NCBI GenBank assembly: GCA_032622095.1
Contig: CP136069.1
Span: 16,664,450 to 16,728,449, forward strand
Source of the DNA: Siphonodentalium dalli
Lineage: Eukaryota; Mollusca; Scaphopoda; Gadilida; Siphonodentaliidae
DNA length: 64,000 bases
Direction: 5' to 3'
Position numbers and translations under genes: made by a program. Numbering within the stretch: position 1 is the stretch's first letter; each line of letters begins with the position of its first letter. Below, in pieces: positions 32,801-38,274 of the stretch. The notes under the pieces are model-generated. The model did no database searches. It saw nothing but the letters and a program-made list of their open reading frames with translations, and was not told where the DNA came from.

Positions 32801-35454
32801 CAAAGATATGATCACAGGAATTAATCCATATATCAGTACCCAACTTGAAATCAAAAGCTCAAATAATTTGTCTTAAGAAAGGGTTAAAGTATTTGGGTTG
32901 GGGGAGGAGTAGTTTTAAATCTCATAACTCTGTCCCTATTCACACAAGGACCTCTCACTGTGAGATCCAATGGTTTAGTGATTTCGGAGGACATGTTTAG
33001 GAGTTTAAGTTAATTCATTGGAAGCAAAAGTGATAAATCCCTATCTTTGCCACTTTTGACATGCCAGATATTCAAAATTTATTATTCACTTCTAAAGAGA
33101 AATTATAATTGTTGACAAGCCAGACTGCTTAGAACGACATATATGTAGGGGATTCCATCTCGTATTTAAATGGTACTTTAATTACCCCCCCCCCTTCTCC
33201 CCAGTTATTTGTTTATCAAACATGGACAGATATAAGATCAGATCTGACCTGTGTATTAAATAAGATTAAGTGTTTCATAACAGGGGTGTATGTTTTTCAA
33301 AAATATATGTAGTTTATACAATTCAAAAGTATTATCTATATAATGTTATACAGACATAATATGATGGGGATGACCACTAAATCGTTCATATAAAAGAAAG
33401 TAAGTTAGCCCTCATTTGAATGGTTTCACACATTACAATGTTTTACAAGTAGCTTGGGCACTAAAGCCACAACCTTCAATGTTAATCTTCTAAGTGCTCT
33501 GTGGCCCCTAAAATTCAATCAACCATGAAAATGTGAACAAATGGGAAAATAATGTTCCTGGAAATACTAACATCTACCATATTGATTTTCAAAACAAGTC
33601 ATCACTTACAATAGTCATGTATATTTATCTGCCTGTTTCCCCATTGCATAGATAAATCAAATTGGCTATCAGCTGTTGTTTTAATTTTGAAAGCACGTGT
33701 CTGAAGGGTTAATATATTTTTCAAAAATCAATTAATCAGTCAATACCAAAATTGATAGAAGTGTGCAAAGATACCCAATATATATTAAGAGATATGAGGA
33801 AGAGTCCATGTACATTATAGCATGTGTCTATGGAAACCTTGGAAAGGGTTAATTATTTTTGAAGCAAATTAATGGAATTTAGAAGACACTTATATAGGTG
33901 AGGGGGCCCTTATCTCATCCTGTAATGAAATTTCAAGAATAGGAAAAACACCTGCCTTGTGCTGCCATTAATCAATTTGACAGTTAGAATAAACAAACAG
34001 CCAGCCACCAGTGTTGTTTATCTTGCTTGACCCACCAGAGCTCTGTATCATATGTCATCACTCATTTCATAACAGATTTCACTTGGAATGACAACATCTA
34101 TAAAAATCCTCTGATATACTCTGGATGTTGGATTACATGGTAATTTATTGATATCATTATATTACATGAAACTATTGCAATAAAATCTTCATATTTTCAA
34201 AACAGGATATCACACGGATTCACACCTAATTAATCGTATAAAACTAAAATAAATGAAAGTGTCAATTTTTTTTTATTATTTAAATTTTTTTTTTATTGTT
34301 ATTAAAGTTCAAACACAAAATTTAATATCTGTATATGCTAAATTTAGCAAGGAGCTAAATCTAAAAAAAATGAATTTTTTTTTAAATTTTTTTTTCGAAC
34401 TCGATCTGTATTATGGGCTGTGAAACTAACATACCAAATTTGGTTCCAATCAGATAAAAAATGTTTGAGTTATGGCAGAATGCGTGAAGTCGAAAAAGGG
34501 CCATAACTCTGTAACAAAATCTCGGATCAAACCCAAATTCGAACTCGATTTGTATTTTGGGCTGAGAAACCCATATACAAAATTTGGTTTCGATCGGATA
34601 AAAAATGTTTGAGTTATCGCATTACTCGTAAAGTGTCTACGGACAGACGGACAGACAGACGGACCAACGACGAGTGGTCAATCCGGGCAACGACACTATG
34701 TTTACCATACTATGGTATGGGAAAACATAAAAATGGTAAAAAGTGTTAAAAAAAGATTTTTTTTAGGCCAATGCATTCTCTTATATATGCGAGGCGACCT
34801 ATGGTTGACTCGCATATATAAGAGAATGCATTGGCACAGGGCATAACTGTAACCATCACAATGTGGTCAATGAACCGGTTCCAATGATATCCATATTTGT
34901 ATGGTGTTATTGAGACAGACCGAAGATATTTTAGGCTGTTGAAGCTTTATTTGGGCGTTTTTGGCCGGTTTGTTGGGTAAAGGGTTGTCTGTGCTATATA
35001 TAGCCACATGCTGTTTCAAATCTCACGCCAGGTTGTGACCCGTGGGCAAGGTCACTTGTACTGTGCTCGCTTCATCGTACCTAGACGAGAAATAGGGACC
35101 TGGTTGTTGGGTAAGTGTAAGCCGAAAGGGTTTTGTGAAGCGCCCGTATGATGGCAGCATGCAGAAGACTCGACATTACTCAACAGCTGGGGTAATAATG
35201 TGAAGCGCTTAGGGCCCTGCAGGGATAGGCGATATATAAGCTCCATTATTATTATAACTAAAACATCTGACATTCTTCTGTTTTTCAAGGTCAACGGGAA
35301 GGTTAAGGACAGATTGAATGAGAGGAAGAGTTTGAAATATGACGGACCGAGGGTAAATTGCTCACTACCTGAACCTGCAGCGCCACCACCGTCTAGTGAA
35401 AAGGGTAAAAAGAGATCAACGAACTGGAAAAAATTCTCCCTTGGCATGTCTTAA
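5255..35454 (+). CDS. TTC16: TTC16-like tetratricopeptide repeat protein, whole gene (11 coding exons)
   Basis: Eleven exons join with matching phases into a 785-residue protein: 5320-5805, 14014-14174, 16023-16358, 18046-18175, 19145-19359, 22475-22722, 26123-26274, 26954-27046, 28395-28609, 30203-30359 and 35290-35454. Every intron is GT-AG. Residues 1-162 are Ser/Asn/Asp-rich and probably disordered. Residues about 217-610 are helical TPR units with motifs such as PELYTERAEIY, KGLYINRGDCFF and YHQALELDP. The C-terminal tail is basic. The segment INRGDCFF followed by a downstream LFPGKSVGDVLS block resembles vertebrate TTC16 as I remember it. TPR proteins are protein-interaction scaffolds; the partners here are not known. 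An upstream non-coding exon must exist, because the first exon begins at a 3' splice site (ag at 5253-5254). The main alternative is another TPR-family member. Confidence 0.85.
5304..5342 (+). promoter_or_regulatory. Upstream ORF overlapping the TTC16 start
   Basis: An ATG at 5304 opens a 12-codon ORF (MVKFNHEHRWEI) in a different frame. It ends with TGA at 5340-5342, past the main ATG at 5320. Such overlapping uORFs commonly lower translation of the main frame. Effect here is inference. The main start was chosen because its frame stays open to the splice donor. Confidence 0.45.
5806..6691. other. TTC16 intron 1, unique part
   Basis: No gene, RNA or recognisable repeat seen before the family C start at 6692. 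Confidence 0.5.
6692..6985. mobile_element. TTAA MITE, family C, right end missing
   Basis: TTAACCCTTTCATGACAGGA, then a hairpin module and an AT-rich stretch of ttaaagaatgtaag-type units. No right terminus is visible; it runs into family D. Confidence 0.7.
6986..7456 (-). repeat. Family D element, copy 1
   Basis: Inverted relative to 31215-31652 and 46025-46461. Shared phrases: gatggataactctaaaatc, catagttgacagtggttagc, and the end ttgagtatctttaa. Confidence 0.75.
7596..7745. repeat. Repeat J, second copy
   Basis: Inverse of 4171-4312, lying just before a family A element. Confidence 0.65.
7771..8167. mobile_element. TTAA MITE, family A, copy 3
   Basis: TTAACCCTTTACCC to GTTGGGTAAAGGGTTC; the right TTAA is mutated. 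Two hairpin modules. Confidence 0.88.
8493..8678. mobile_element. Short MITE with AGGGGTA ends
   Basis: TTTAAAGGGGTATTGTACA and GTGTACATTACCCCTTTAA are inverted ends, followed inward by actaaatccg(g)tc and its inverse. TTAA is at both ends. Confidence 0.7.
8822..8844 (+). repeat. Poly-C tract
   Basis: A run of about 20 C after a C/A-rich stretch. Confidence 0.9.
9217..9350. mobile_element. Small candidate MITE
   Basis: TACAGCCCT on the left and AGGGCTGTA on the right, with inverted ggcaatcggcaatgcc-like sequence inside. Short ends make this tentative. Confidence 0.35.
9595..9790. mobile_element. Family G palindrome, ends degraded
   Basis: ttaaccacagcagaattatg and its inverse around GCTCTCAGTGAGAGC. 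The terminal acagtaatg part is missing. Confidence 0.75.
9884..10283. mobile_element. TTAA MITE, family A, copy 4
   Basis: TTAACCCTTTACCCAACAAA to TGTTGGGTAAAGGGTTAA, two hairpin modules, TTAA both sides. Confidence 0.9.
10385..10889. mobile_element. TA MITE with GTATACACCCATCAGTAA ends
   Basis: TACTGTATACACCCATCAGT on the left and ACTGATGGGTGTATACAGTA on the right form perfect 20-bp inverted ends with TA outermost. The interior has no coding potential I trust. Confidence 0.75.
11130..11252. mobile_element. Family F palindrome, half element
   Basis: caagccttgaaataatgtgt followed by gaatgaggtccccgg and its inverse; joined directly to a family C hairpin element. Confidence 0.75.
11253..11466. 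mobile_element. Family C element, left end missing
   Basis: Two variant hairpins (gagtctcccac... and its partner), then ggatctttaatgctgcacca and ATGAAAGGGTTTAA. Confidence 0.75.
12081..12480. mobile_element. TTAA MITE, family A, copy 5 (reverse)
   Basis: ATAACCCTTTACCCAACAGA to TTGTTGGGTAAAGGGTTAA; left TTAA mutated to ATAA. Two hairpin modules; opposite orientation to copy 1. Confidence 0.9.
12530..12905 (+). repeat. Dispersed repeat N, copy 1
   Basis: Direct copy of 39340-39690: aaagacatattatggacttg, caattgtaaatatttacatc, gagagtcattgcatttaatt and ccggagtgt(t/a)tcacatc are shared. Confidence 0.75.
12955..13420. mobile_element. Family F element, full length, core type 1
   Basis: Two gaatgagg palindromes flank a core with ccccaaattggcatgcgaca. 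The ends are the inverted pair gagtttagtgta and cacactaaac. Confidence 0.8.
13548..13922. mobile_element. hAT-like MITE, GC-rich ends
   Basis: CAGGGGCGCCGGAAG and CTTCCGGCGCCCCTG are perfect inverted ends. Flanks aacacacg and aacatacc match at 6 of 8 bases, as expected of an old 8-bp target duplication. It lies 91 bp before TTC16 exon 2. Confidence 0.8.
14014..14174 (+). CDS. TTC16: TTC16 exon 2
   Basis: The acceptor is atatttccag before 14014, which continues phase 0 from exon 1; the nearer aacag at 13957 would break the frame. The donor gtgagt begins at 14175, leaving phase 2. It encodes RSAVFSTAVDEETIEAAK, then a charged segment ending ILAERAD. This is helical, charged sequence leading into the first TPR. 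A hAT-type short element ends at 13922, just upstream. Confidence 0.8.
14222..14340. mobile_element. Degraded family C half element
   Basis: taacctatgactggaacttc, ctgtgcc and one variant hairpin; no right end. Begins 47 bp after TTC16 exon 2. Confidence 0.6.
14397..14855. mobile_element. Family E MITE carrying the hairpin module
   Basis: TGTGACCCGCCATATCAAAT and its exact inverse are the ends. Inside, tttttttttaccctgtg starts a module with two hairpins around a core containing gccccagaca and ctgcagggtaatgg. Ends are unlike the TTAA families. Confidence 0.85.
14924..15643. mobile_element. TTAA MITE, family C, interrupted
   Basis: TTAACCCTTTCATGACTGGA to CATGAAAGGGTTAA. Variant hairpins (gaatctcccatagggagcct). 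Its right part is split by the insertion at 15147-15590. Confidence 0.75.
15147..15590. mobile_element. MITE nested in a family C element
   Basis: Inverted ends: aatggggtcattgtcataac with gttttatacataaatgcaca, and tgtataaaacattacgaccc on the right. Arms of about 90 bp. The interrupted hairpin sequence (actggc) recurs on both sides. Confidence 0.65.
15736..15991. mobile_element. Family F element, two palindromes
   Basis: ACAAGCCTTGAAATAGTGTG to CACACTATTTCAAGGCTTGT, with gaatgaggt palindromes back to back. Ends 31 bp before TTC16 exon 3. Confidence 0.88.
16023..16358 (+). CDS. TTC16: TTC16 exon 3 (first TPR units)
   Basis: The acceptor is ttttcag before 16023; exon 2's CT plus G completes a Leu codon. 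The donor gtatgg begins at 16359 (phase 2). It encodes about 112 residues with clear TPR features: the ALDFVGSIMLLNKAI helix pair, PELYTERAEIY, and EALEAFSRAAEMKPEAI. It is the largest TPR exon. An F palindrome ends 31 bp upstream and a G palindrome starts 11 bp after the exon. Confidence 0.9.
16370..16586. mobile_element. Family G element, full palindrome
   Basis: TACAGTAATGCCCTAAATAA to GGCATTACTGTA, nearly perfect inverted arms of about 100 bp. Begins 11 bp after TTC16 exon 3. Confidence 0.88.
16587..17585. other. TTC16 intron 3, unique part
   Basis: AT-rich, with no gene or repeat recognised. The open frame at 17090-17383 has no recognisable domain. Confidence 0.5.
17586..18011. mobile_element. 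Family F element, core type 2
   Basis: CAAGCCTGAGTTTAGTGTGT to ACACACCAAACTCAG. Core includes gggatataaaacttcccagt; right palindrome is partly deleted. Ends 34 bp before TTC16 exon 4. Confidence 0.8.
18046..18175 (+). CDS. TTC16: TTC16 exon 4
   Basis: The acceptor is gtattttag before 18046, giving AG|T as Ser. The donor gtgagt is at 18176 (phase 0). It encodes a TPR-like helix pair, ending SPDLYILRARLHELFRN. An F element ends about 34 bp upstream and a G element begins 16 bp downstream. Confidence 0.88.
18192..18403. mobile_element. Family G element, full palindrome
   Basis: TACAGTAATTCTGTAAATAA to GAATTACTGTA. Begins 16 bp after TTC16 exon 4. Confidence 0.88.
18895..19099. mobile_element. 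Family C element, left end missing
   Basis: Two degraded hairpins, then tttttgcaaaatttcatgaa, gctccagtcacgaaagggtt, TTAA. Ends 45 bp before TTC16 exon 5. Confidence 0.75.
19145..19359 (+). CDS. TTC16: TTC16 exon 5
   Basis: The acceptor tttttcag precedes 19145 (phase 0) and the donor gtagtc begins at 19360 (phase 2). It encodes CYYDIKDALDLDPQHGEAN and then a charged helix and GKFREALQKISIAIETNP, two TPR-type segments. The donor (AG|gtagtc) is weaker than the others in this gene. A C element ends 45 bp upstream and an A element starts 26 bp downstream. Confidence 0.88.
19386..19795. mobile_element. TTAA MITE, family A, copy 6
   Basis: TTAACCCTTTACCCAACAAA to TGTTGGGTAAAGGGTTAA, two hairpins, and an extra ccaaaaccggtcaaaaccgg repeat near the left end. 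Begins 26 bp after TTC16 exon 5. Confidence 0.9.
19822..21507. mobile_element. 1.7-kb element P with inverted arms inside direct repeats
   Basis: Arms of about 130 bp are inverted (left gaacaccacagaatacaagg; right gtactctacggtgttcccag). Outside them, a 56-bp sequence starting cacctaatat and ending aaaataggttg is in direct orientation at both sides. No coding region recognised. Confidence 0.65.
21553..21880. mobile_element. Family F element, core type 1, right end missing
   Basis: cctgagtttagtgttcctgt, gaatgagg palindrome, core with ccaaattggcagacgaca, then stops at gcagaatgaggtctggg. Confidence 0.75.
21881..22474. other. TTC16 intron 5, 3' part
   Basis: A short imperfect duplication (accatgggaacctgtgcacc twice, 22058 and 22152) is the only structure noticed. 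Confidence 0.45.
22475..22722 (+). CDS. TTC16: TTC16 exon 6
   Basis: The acceptor atattttccag precedes 22475, completing AGG. The donor gtatgt begins at 22723 (phase 1). It encodes RGALHRKLADYNAAIDDFL, a linker, and the TPR GFYEEAIVLLNKAIKGEK, ending LYINRG. The next C element starts 33 bp downstream. Confidence 0.9.
22756..22820. mobile_element. Family C left-end fragment
   Basis: TTAACCCTTTGATGACTGAA, ccctgtgccaatgcc, then breaks. Begins 33 bp after TTC16 exon 6. Confidence 0.6.
22909..23193. mobile_element. TTAA MITE, family C (reverse), full
   Basis: TTAACCCTTCCAAGATTGGA to CCATCATGAAAGGGTTAA, with two variant hairpins of the cagtctcccatagggagc type. Confidence 0.8.
23257..23505. mobile_element. 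Family C element
   Basis: TTAACCCTTTTATGACATGA, two variant hairpins, ggatctttaatgcctcacca; right terminus decayed. Confidence 0.75.
23506..24260. other. TTC16 intron 6, unique part
   Basis: No gene or repeat recognised. Confidence 0.45.
24278..24656. mobile_element. Stand-alone hairpin module
   Basis: ttttttaccctgtgcc and ggcacagggtaaaaaaat bound two hairpins and the same core as the family E element, but family E ends are absent. Flanked by ttgttggacagtatttt at 24261 and 24670. Confidence 0.8.
24855..25147. mobile_element. hAT MITE with perfect target duplication
   Basis: TAAGGCTGCAACGATACA and AATCATTGCAGCCGTA are imperfect inverted ends. TTTTGCAT (24847-24854 and 25148-25155) is an exact 8-bp target duplication. 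Confidence 0.82.
25290..25553. mobile_element. TTAA MITE, family B
   Basis: TTAAAACCTTTGAGTGCTAG to GGCACTCAAAGGGTTAA. It has doubled ggggccgatctcatcggccc and one hairpin module. Confidence 0.8.
25554..26122. other. TTC16 intron 6, 3' part
   Basis: No gene or repeat recognised. Confidence 0.45.
26123..26274 (+). CDS. TTC16: TTC16 exon 7
   Basis: The acceptor tatattacag precedes 26123, so G|AT gives Asp and the junction reads INRGDCFFRQGELT. The donor gtatgt is at 26275 (phase 0). It encodes a TPR (DYHQALELDP) and ISIIHNEFGVTLYQDKNYI. No repeat lies close on either side. Confidence 0.88.
26618..26736. mobile_element. Degraded short family C copy
   Basis: attaatcctttcatgacta, ggatctttaatgctgcacca and cagctcccatcttgaaatgg; hairpins lost. 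Confidence 0.6.
26954..27046 (+). CDS. TTC16: TTC16 exon 8
   Basis: The acceptor tggtttcag precedes 26954 and the donor gtaagc follows 27046; both phases are 0 (31 codons). It encodes the TPR segment DAESKFTLAIQYNP...YYISRSRARYLME. A half copy of family G starts 61 bp after the exon. Confidence 0.87.
27108..27213. mobile_element. Family G half element
   Basis: TACAGTAATAATCAACTCCT then the left arm only, ending cattcatcagatagctct. Begins 61 bp after TTC16 exon 8. Confidence 0.75.
27214..28394. other. TTC16 intron 8, unique part
   Basis: AT-rich; no gene or repeat recognised. Confidence 0.45.
28395..28609 (+). CDS. TTC16: TTC16 exon 9
   Basis: The acceptor cctgtacag precedes 28395 (phase 0) and the donor gtaagt begins at 28610 (phase 2). 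It encodes the last TPR helix (CLQSAREDLIMGLLMDP) and then IISILSRLFPGKSVGDVLSS, a block I recognise as typical of TTC16 proteins, followed by a Pro/Gln linker. Confidence 0.88.
28810..29219. mobile_element. TTAA MITE, family A, copy 7
   Basis: TTAACCCTTTACCCAACAAA to CTGTTGGGTAAAGGGTTAA, two hairpins, TTAA both ends. Confidence 0.9.
29334..29580. mobile_element. Family C element, both termini decayed
   Basis: gattcctgaaattttgcgaa, two variant hairpins, then gctcccatcatgaaatgg. Confidence 0.7.
29731..30187. mobile_element. Family F element, full, core type 1
   Basis: ACAAGTCTGAATTTAGTGTG to CTCAGGCTTGT, two gaatgagg palindromes and a core with ccccaaattggcagatgaca. Ends 15 bp before TTC16 exon 10. 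Confidence 0.85.
30203..30359 (+). CDS. TTC16: TTC16 exon 10
   Basis: The acceptor ttccaattgcag precedes 30203, completing a Gly codon. The donor gtgagt begins at 30360 (phase 0). It encodes a Glu/Ala-rich helix and a basic segment ending EIADRRRY. An F element ends only 15 bp upstream, so the 3' splice signal is squeezed between element and exon. A G element begins 23 bp after the exon. Confidence 0.85.
30383..30599. mobile_element. Family G element, full palindrome
   Basis: TACAGTAATGCTCTAATTAA to AGCATTACTGTA. Begins 23 bp after TTC16 exon 10. Confidence 0.88.
30603..31095. repeat. Dispersed repeat L, copy 1
   Basis: Inverted copy of 52295-52825: gaggatctaatgagttgcaa, tttgtatagaattgcga, acacgtgtgtcttacta and gggtttagggt are shared in inverse. 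Confidence 0.75.
31215..31652 (+). repeat. Family D element, copy 2
   Basis: TTTAAAGGTACTCCATCCGA to ggattaagcatctataatta; same interior as 46025-46461, with a poly-C insertion near 31585. Confidence 0.75.
31899..32570 (+). repeat. 23-bp minisatellite, about 29 units, tRNA-derived
   Basis: The unit is tggttagagcgtccgactt plus gtaa. Units are nearly identical; the first two read gagtgtcc. The leading sequence gtagcccaatggttagag resembles a tRNA A box, and cttgtaa resembles an anticodon loop with TGT (Thr). There is no acceptor stem or T arm, so it is not a tRNA gene. Confidence 0.92.
32615..32887. mobile_element. Divergent TTAA MITE related to family A
   Basis: TTAACTCTTTACCCAACAGA on the left with a shortened hairpin, and AAGAAAGGGTTAA on the right. 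Its right half (ccgatcacgatcggcaga) is not family A. Confidence 0.65.
32888..34299. other. TTC16 intron 10, unique part
   Basis: AT-rich; no gene or repeat recognised in about 1.4 kb. Confidence 0.45.
34300..34725 (+). repeat. Dispersed repeat with GACGGACAGACAG tail
   Basis: Contains two imperfect copies of aatttggtt(c/t)c(a)atc(a/g)ga and gataaaaaatgtttgagtta, then acggacagacggacagacag. Tails of this type are common in dispersed invertebrate repeats. Class is unclear. Confidence 0.5.
34728..34986. mobile_element. Family A element, left half missing
   Basis: One hairpin, CACAGGG, then GTTGGGTAAAGGGTT; the right TTAA is lost. Confidence 0.85.
35290..35454 (+). CDS. TTC16: TTC16 exon 11 (C-terminus and stop)
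   Basis: The acceptor ctgtttttcaag precedes 35290 (phase 0). It encodes a Lys/Arg-rich tail with a Pro run (EPAAPPPSSEKGKKR) and ends SLGMS with TAA at 35452-35454. An F palindrome begins 48 bp after the stop, so it probably lies in the 3' UTR. I saw no convincing AATAAA close downstream. Confidence 0.85.
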   Translation, partial: VNGKVKDRLNERKSLKYDGPRVNCSLPEPAAPPPSSEKGKKRSTNWKKFSLGMS

Positions 35455-35502
35455 TGATTCTGTTGTCTTTGTGATTATGATGAGCAGTAAATCATAAAAT
35501 TC

Positions 35503-35729
35503 AAGCCTTGAAATAGTATCATTTGAAGAATGAGGTTCCCATAGGGTGAATTTAGTGATGCTATATCCCGCATAGCGGGCTAAAATCACTAAATTCTCTC
35601 TATGGGAACCTCATTCTGCCAAGGCCTCAACTGCTATAGGAGACCTAAGATCAGATTGAAGTTCCCCAGTTGAAGTTGGTGATGTTCACCCATTAGTCAC
35701 TTCATTCTGCAAATGACAGACATACTAAT
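35503..35729. mobile_element. Family F element in the TTC16 3' flank
   Basis: caagccttgaaatagtatca, palindrome with tttagtgatgctatatcccg, core type 2 fragment, gcaaatgacagacatacta. Starts 48 bp after the TTC16 stop. Confidence 0.78.
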
Positions 35730-36106
35730 CACAATAACAACAGAAAATAGTGTGATGAACAGTAAAACATAAAAAAATTTGACACTGGGTGATTCAACAA
35801 GAAGAGACGATGTTCAATGACGATGGGAAGAATCAAGTATTTCTTATGTCTGGAAAACTCTAAATTCAAATATTATAGTTAATTTCAGCTAAAGTGACAC
35901 AATCTAAAATAAGTTATTGCAAACATTATGGAAAAATTTGGTTTTGTAATAAGATTTCACGTTTGTACCCTAATGATTGTTACATAGGTGGTTATCTCCC
36001 TTCTGTTAACTGTAACAATACTGAGGTCAGGCACATCCTGAATTCAACTATTGTAGTTGAATTTGACAGTGTTAAATCCACCATTTCCCTGTTTTTGTGG
36101 AAACAG

Positions 36107-36296
36107 TGGGTCGACCTATGGTCGACTCGCATATATAAGAGAATGCATTGGCACAGGGCATAACTGTAACCATCACAATGTGGTCGATGAATCGGTTCCA
36201 ATGATATCCATATTTGTATGGTGTTATTGAGACAGACCGAAGATATTTTAGGCTGTTGAAGCTTTATTTGGGCGTTTTTGTTGGGTAAAGGGTTAA
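36107..36296. mobile_element. Family A right half
   Basis: Starts inside a hairpin (gtcgacctatggtcgactcg) and ends TTGTTGGGTAAAGGGTTAA. Confidence 0.85.
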
Positions 36297-36302
36297 GGTG
36301 AT

Positions 36303-36555
36303 TAATCATTTCATGATGGGAGCTGCGCTGGTGCAGCATTAAAGTTCCTGTGCCAGCTGGTGCAGCATTAGATATCCTGTGCCAGTGCATTCTCTTATAT
36401 ATGTGAGCCTCCCTATATAAGAGGGACTTACTATGTCAAGGTAAATAGCATTAGGCCAATGTATTCTCCCTTTGGGAGACTGGCATATATAAAAGAATGC
36501 ATTGGCACAGAGTTTTTCGCAAAATCTCAGGAAGCTCCAGTTATGGAAGGGTTAA
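36303..36555. mobile_element. Family C element
   Basis: attaatcatttcatgatggg to ccagttatggaagggttaa. Its right TTAA is the left TTAA of the next element. Confidence 0.78.
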
Positions 36556-37005
36556 CCCTTTACCCAACAGAACGGCCCTGTGCCAATGCATTCTCTTATA
36601 TATGCAAGTCGACCATAGGTCGCCTCGCATATATAAGAGAATGCATTGGCTTAACACATATTAAAAATGATAAAATTGTCAAAGAATGTAGAAAAACATT
36701 ATAAAAAATGTAAGAAAAAATTATAAAATTGTTAAAGAATGTAAGAAAAAATGGTAAAAAGTGTTAAAAAAGAATTTTTTTAGGCCAATGCATTCTCTTA
36801 TATATGAGAGGCGACCTATGGTCGACTCGCATATATAAGAGAATGCATTGGCACAGGGCATAACTGTAACCATCACAATGTGGACAATGAACCGGTTCCA
36901 ATGATATCCATATTTGTATGGTATTATTGAGACAGACCGAAGATATCTTAGGCTGTTGAAGCTTTATTTGGGCGTTTTTGGCCGCTTTGTTGGGTAAAGG
37001 GTTAA
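36552..37005. mobile_element. TTAA MITE, family A, copy 8
   Basis: TTAACCCTTTACCCAACAGA to TTGTTGGGTAAAGGGTTAA, two hairpins, long AT-rich spacer. Confidence 0.9.
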
Positions 37006-37144
37006 TCTACTCTGTGATTTTGTTCATTGTTCACTTTGTGAACATTGCATGTAATGTTTTTGCATTAAAAAGTATTTATTTTGAATTTCCTTAATTATTC
37101 TCTTGGCTGAAACATAAGGTCAATGCTACCGGACTATGAGTTGT

Positions 37145-37268
37145 AAGCAGAATGAGGTCCCCAGAGGGTGAATTTGGTGATGCTAGCCCGCTATGCGGGG
37201 TAGCATCACTAAAATCACCCTCTGGGGACCTCATTCTGTAAATGACAGACACACTATTTCAAGGCTTG
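37145..37268. mobile_element. Family F palindrome, right half
   Basis: gcagaatgaggtccccagag palindrome then cactatttcaaggcttg. Confidence 0.8.
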
Positions 37269-37299
37269 CGTATGGCAGCATGAAACCTGCTAACCTTGA

Positions 37300-37535
37300 C
37301 TATGTATTTTATCTTTTGCAAATTAGGGGATATAGAAACTGAACAGAAGGGAAAAAGTGACTAAAAGCAATGTTAATTTGATACTATAGATAATTCCCAG
37401 AAGATGAGGCCTAAGCAGAATGAGGTCCCCAGAGGGTGAATTTGGCAATGCTAGCCCACTGTGCAGGATAGAGTCACTAATTCACCCTCTGGGGACCTCA
37501 TTCTGTAAATATCAGATGTACTATATCCAAGCTTG
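37300..37535. mobile_element. Family F element, core type 2, left end missing
   Basis: Core ggggatatagaaactgaaca, a gaatgagg palindrome, and end atccaagcttg. Confidence 0.75.
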
Positions 37536-38012
37536 TCCTTTATAACATTCCTTAGATGCATGAGGCCAAAACAAAAAACTTGTCAATAACATTGGGAACA
37601 TTTTCCAGACAGACATACAAGGATATTTTTTTTTTAAACCTTTCAAGTGATATAATAGCATAGTTATGGAATATGGTAGATCCATGTATATTGAAACTGA
37701 GGCCAAGTGTAGAATAAAAACATGTTGTCCCTTGAATTAATTCATGCTGCAGAAAGATCTCTAACAACGTTGAGCTTAATAACCAACTTATTTTTGCTTT
37801 TGGGATTGGGAACACGATAAATATTCACATTGACACTCTAACAGGTAACTTTTGACTAGCCTTCTGGAGTAAATTAAAAAAAAATTGAGACAGGCAAGAA
37901 AATCTCAGCCAGGCAGGTATCGGAAACAATGAGTTTTTTTTGTGTGGCCAAATGCATGTTATTTATTACTGAAAAATTTGTCAAATATTCTATCAAATCC
38001 ATTTAATACCTG

Positions 38013-38134
38013 TTAAAGGTACTCAATCCGATCAGACGGTCCCCATTCAATCAAGATACAACAACAACATTTCTTCGATTTATTGCAACAAAATAATGCT
38101 GACCACTGTCAACTATGGTTTAAACTTTCCCAAA
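38013..38134 (+). repeat. Family D fragment at the Zgpat 3' end
   Basis: TTAAAGGTACTCAATCCGAT to accactgtcaactatggttt and tttcccaaaa; ends about 5 bp from the Zgpat stop. Confidence 0.75.
38079..38084 (-). promoter_or_regulatory. Candidate Zgpat poly(A) signal inside a D element
   Basis: AATAAA on the minus strand, about 55 bp past the Zgpat stop, lies within the repeat copy at 38013-38134. Another AATAAA is near 37971. Which one is used is not visible in the sequence. Confidence 0.4.
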
Positions 38135-38138
38135 AATT

Positions 38139-38274
38139 TCAGAAAATCAAGGATTTCTTATCTTTCCGCTTCTTCTTATGTTGGTCCATTGTTTTTTCTG
38201 AAGTTTGTAGTCGCTGGAGATAATTTTCTAATGATCTCAGTTTCTCTTTCATTGTCACCGAGATAGATTTATTT
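38139..38274 (-). CDS. Zgpat: Zgpat last exon: coiled coil, second half, and stop
   Basis: The acceptor tattctttcag precedes 38274. It completes a Gln codon, then encodes NKSISVTMKEKLRSLENYLQ, a further heptad stretch and a Lys-rich end (HKKKRKDKKSLIF) with TGA at 38141-38139. A family D fragment abuts the stop codon downstream and contains a minus-strand AATAAA (38084-38079), a possible poly(A) signal. Confidence 0.9.

Noticed and set aside
34640-34670. Telomere-like or simple satellite from GACGGACAGACAG
   Set aside because: Only a short tail within a dispersed repeat; too few units for a satellite.
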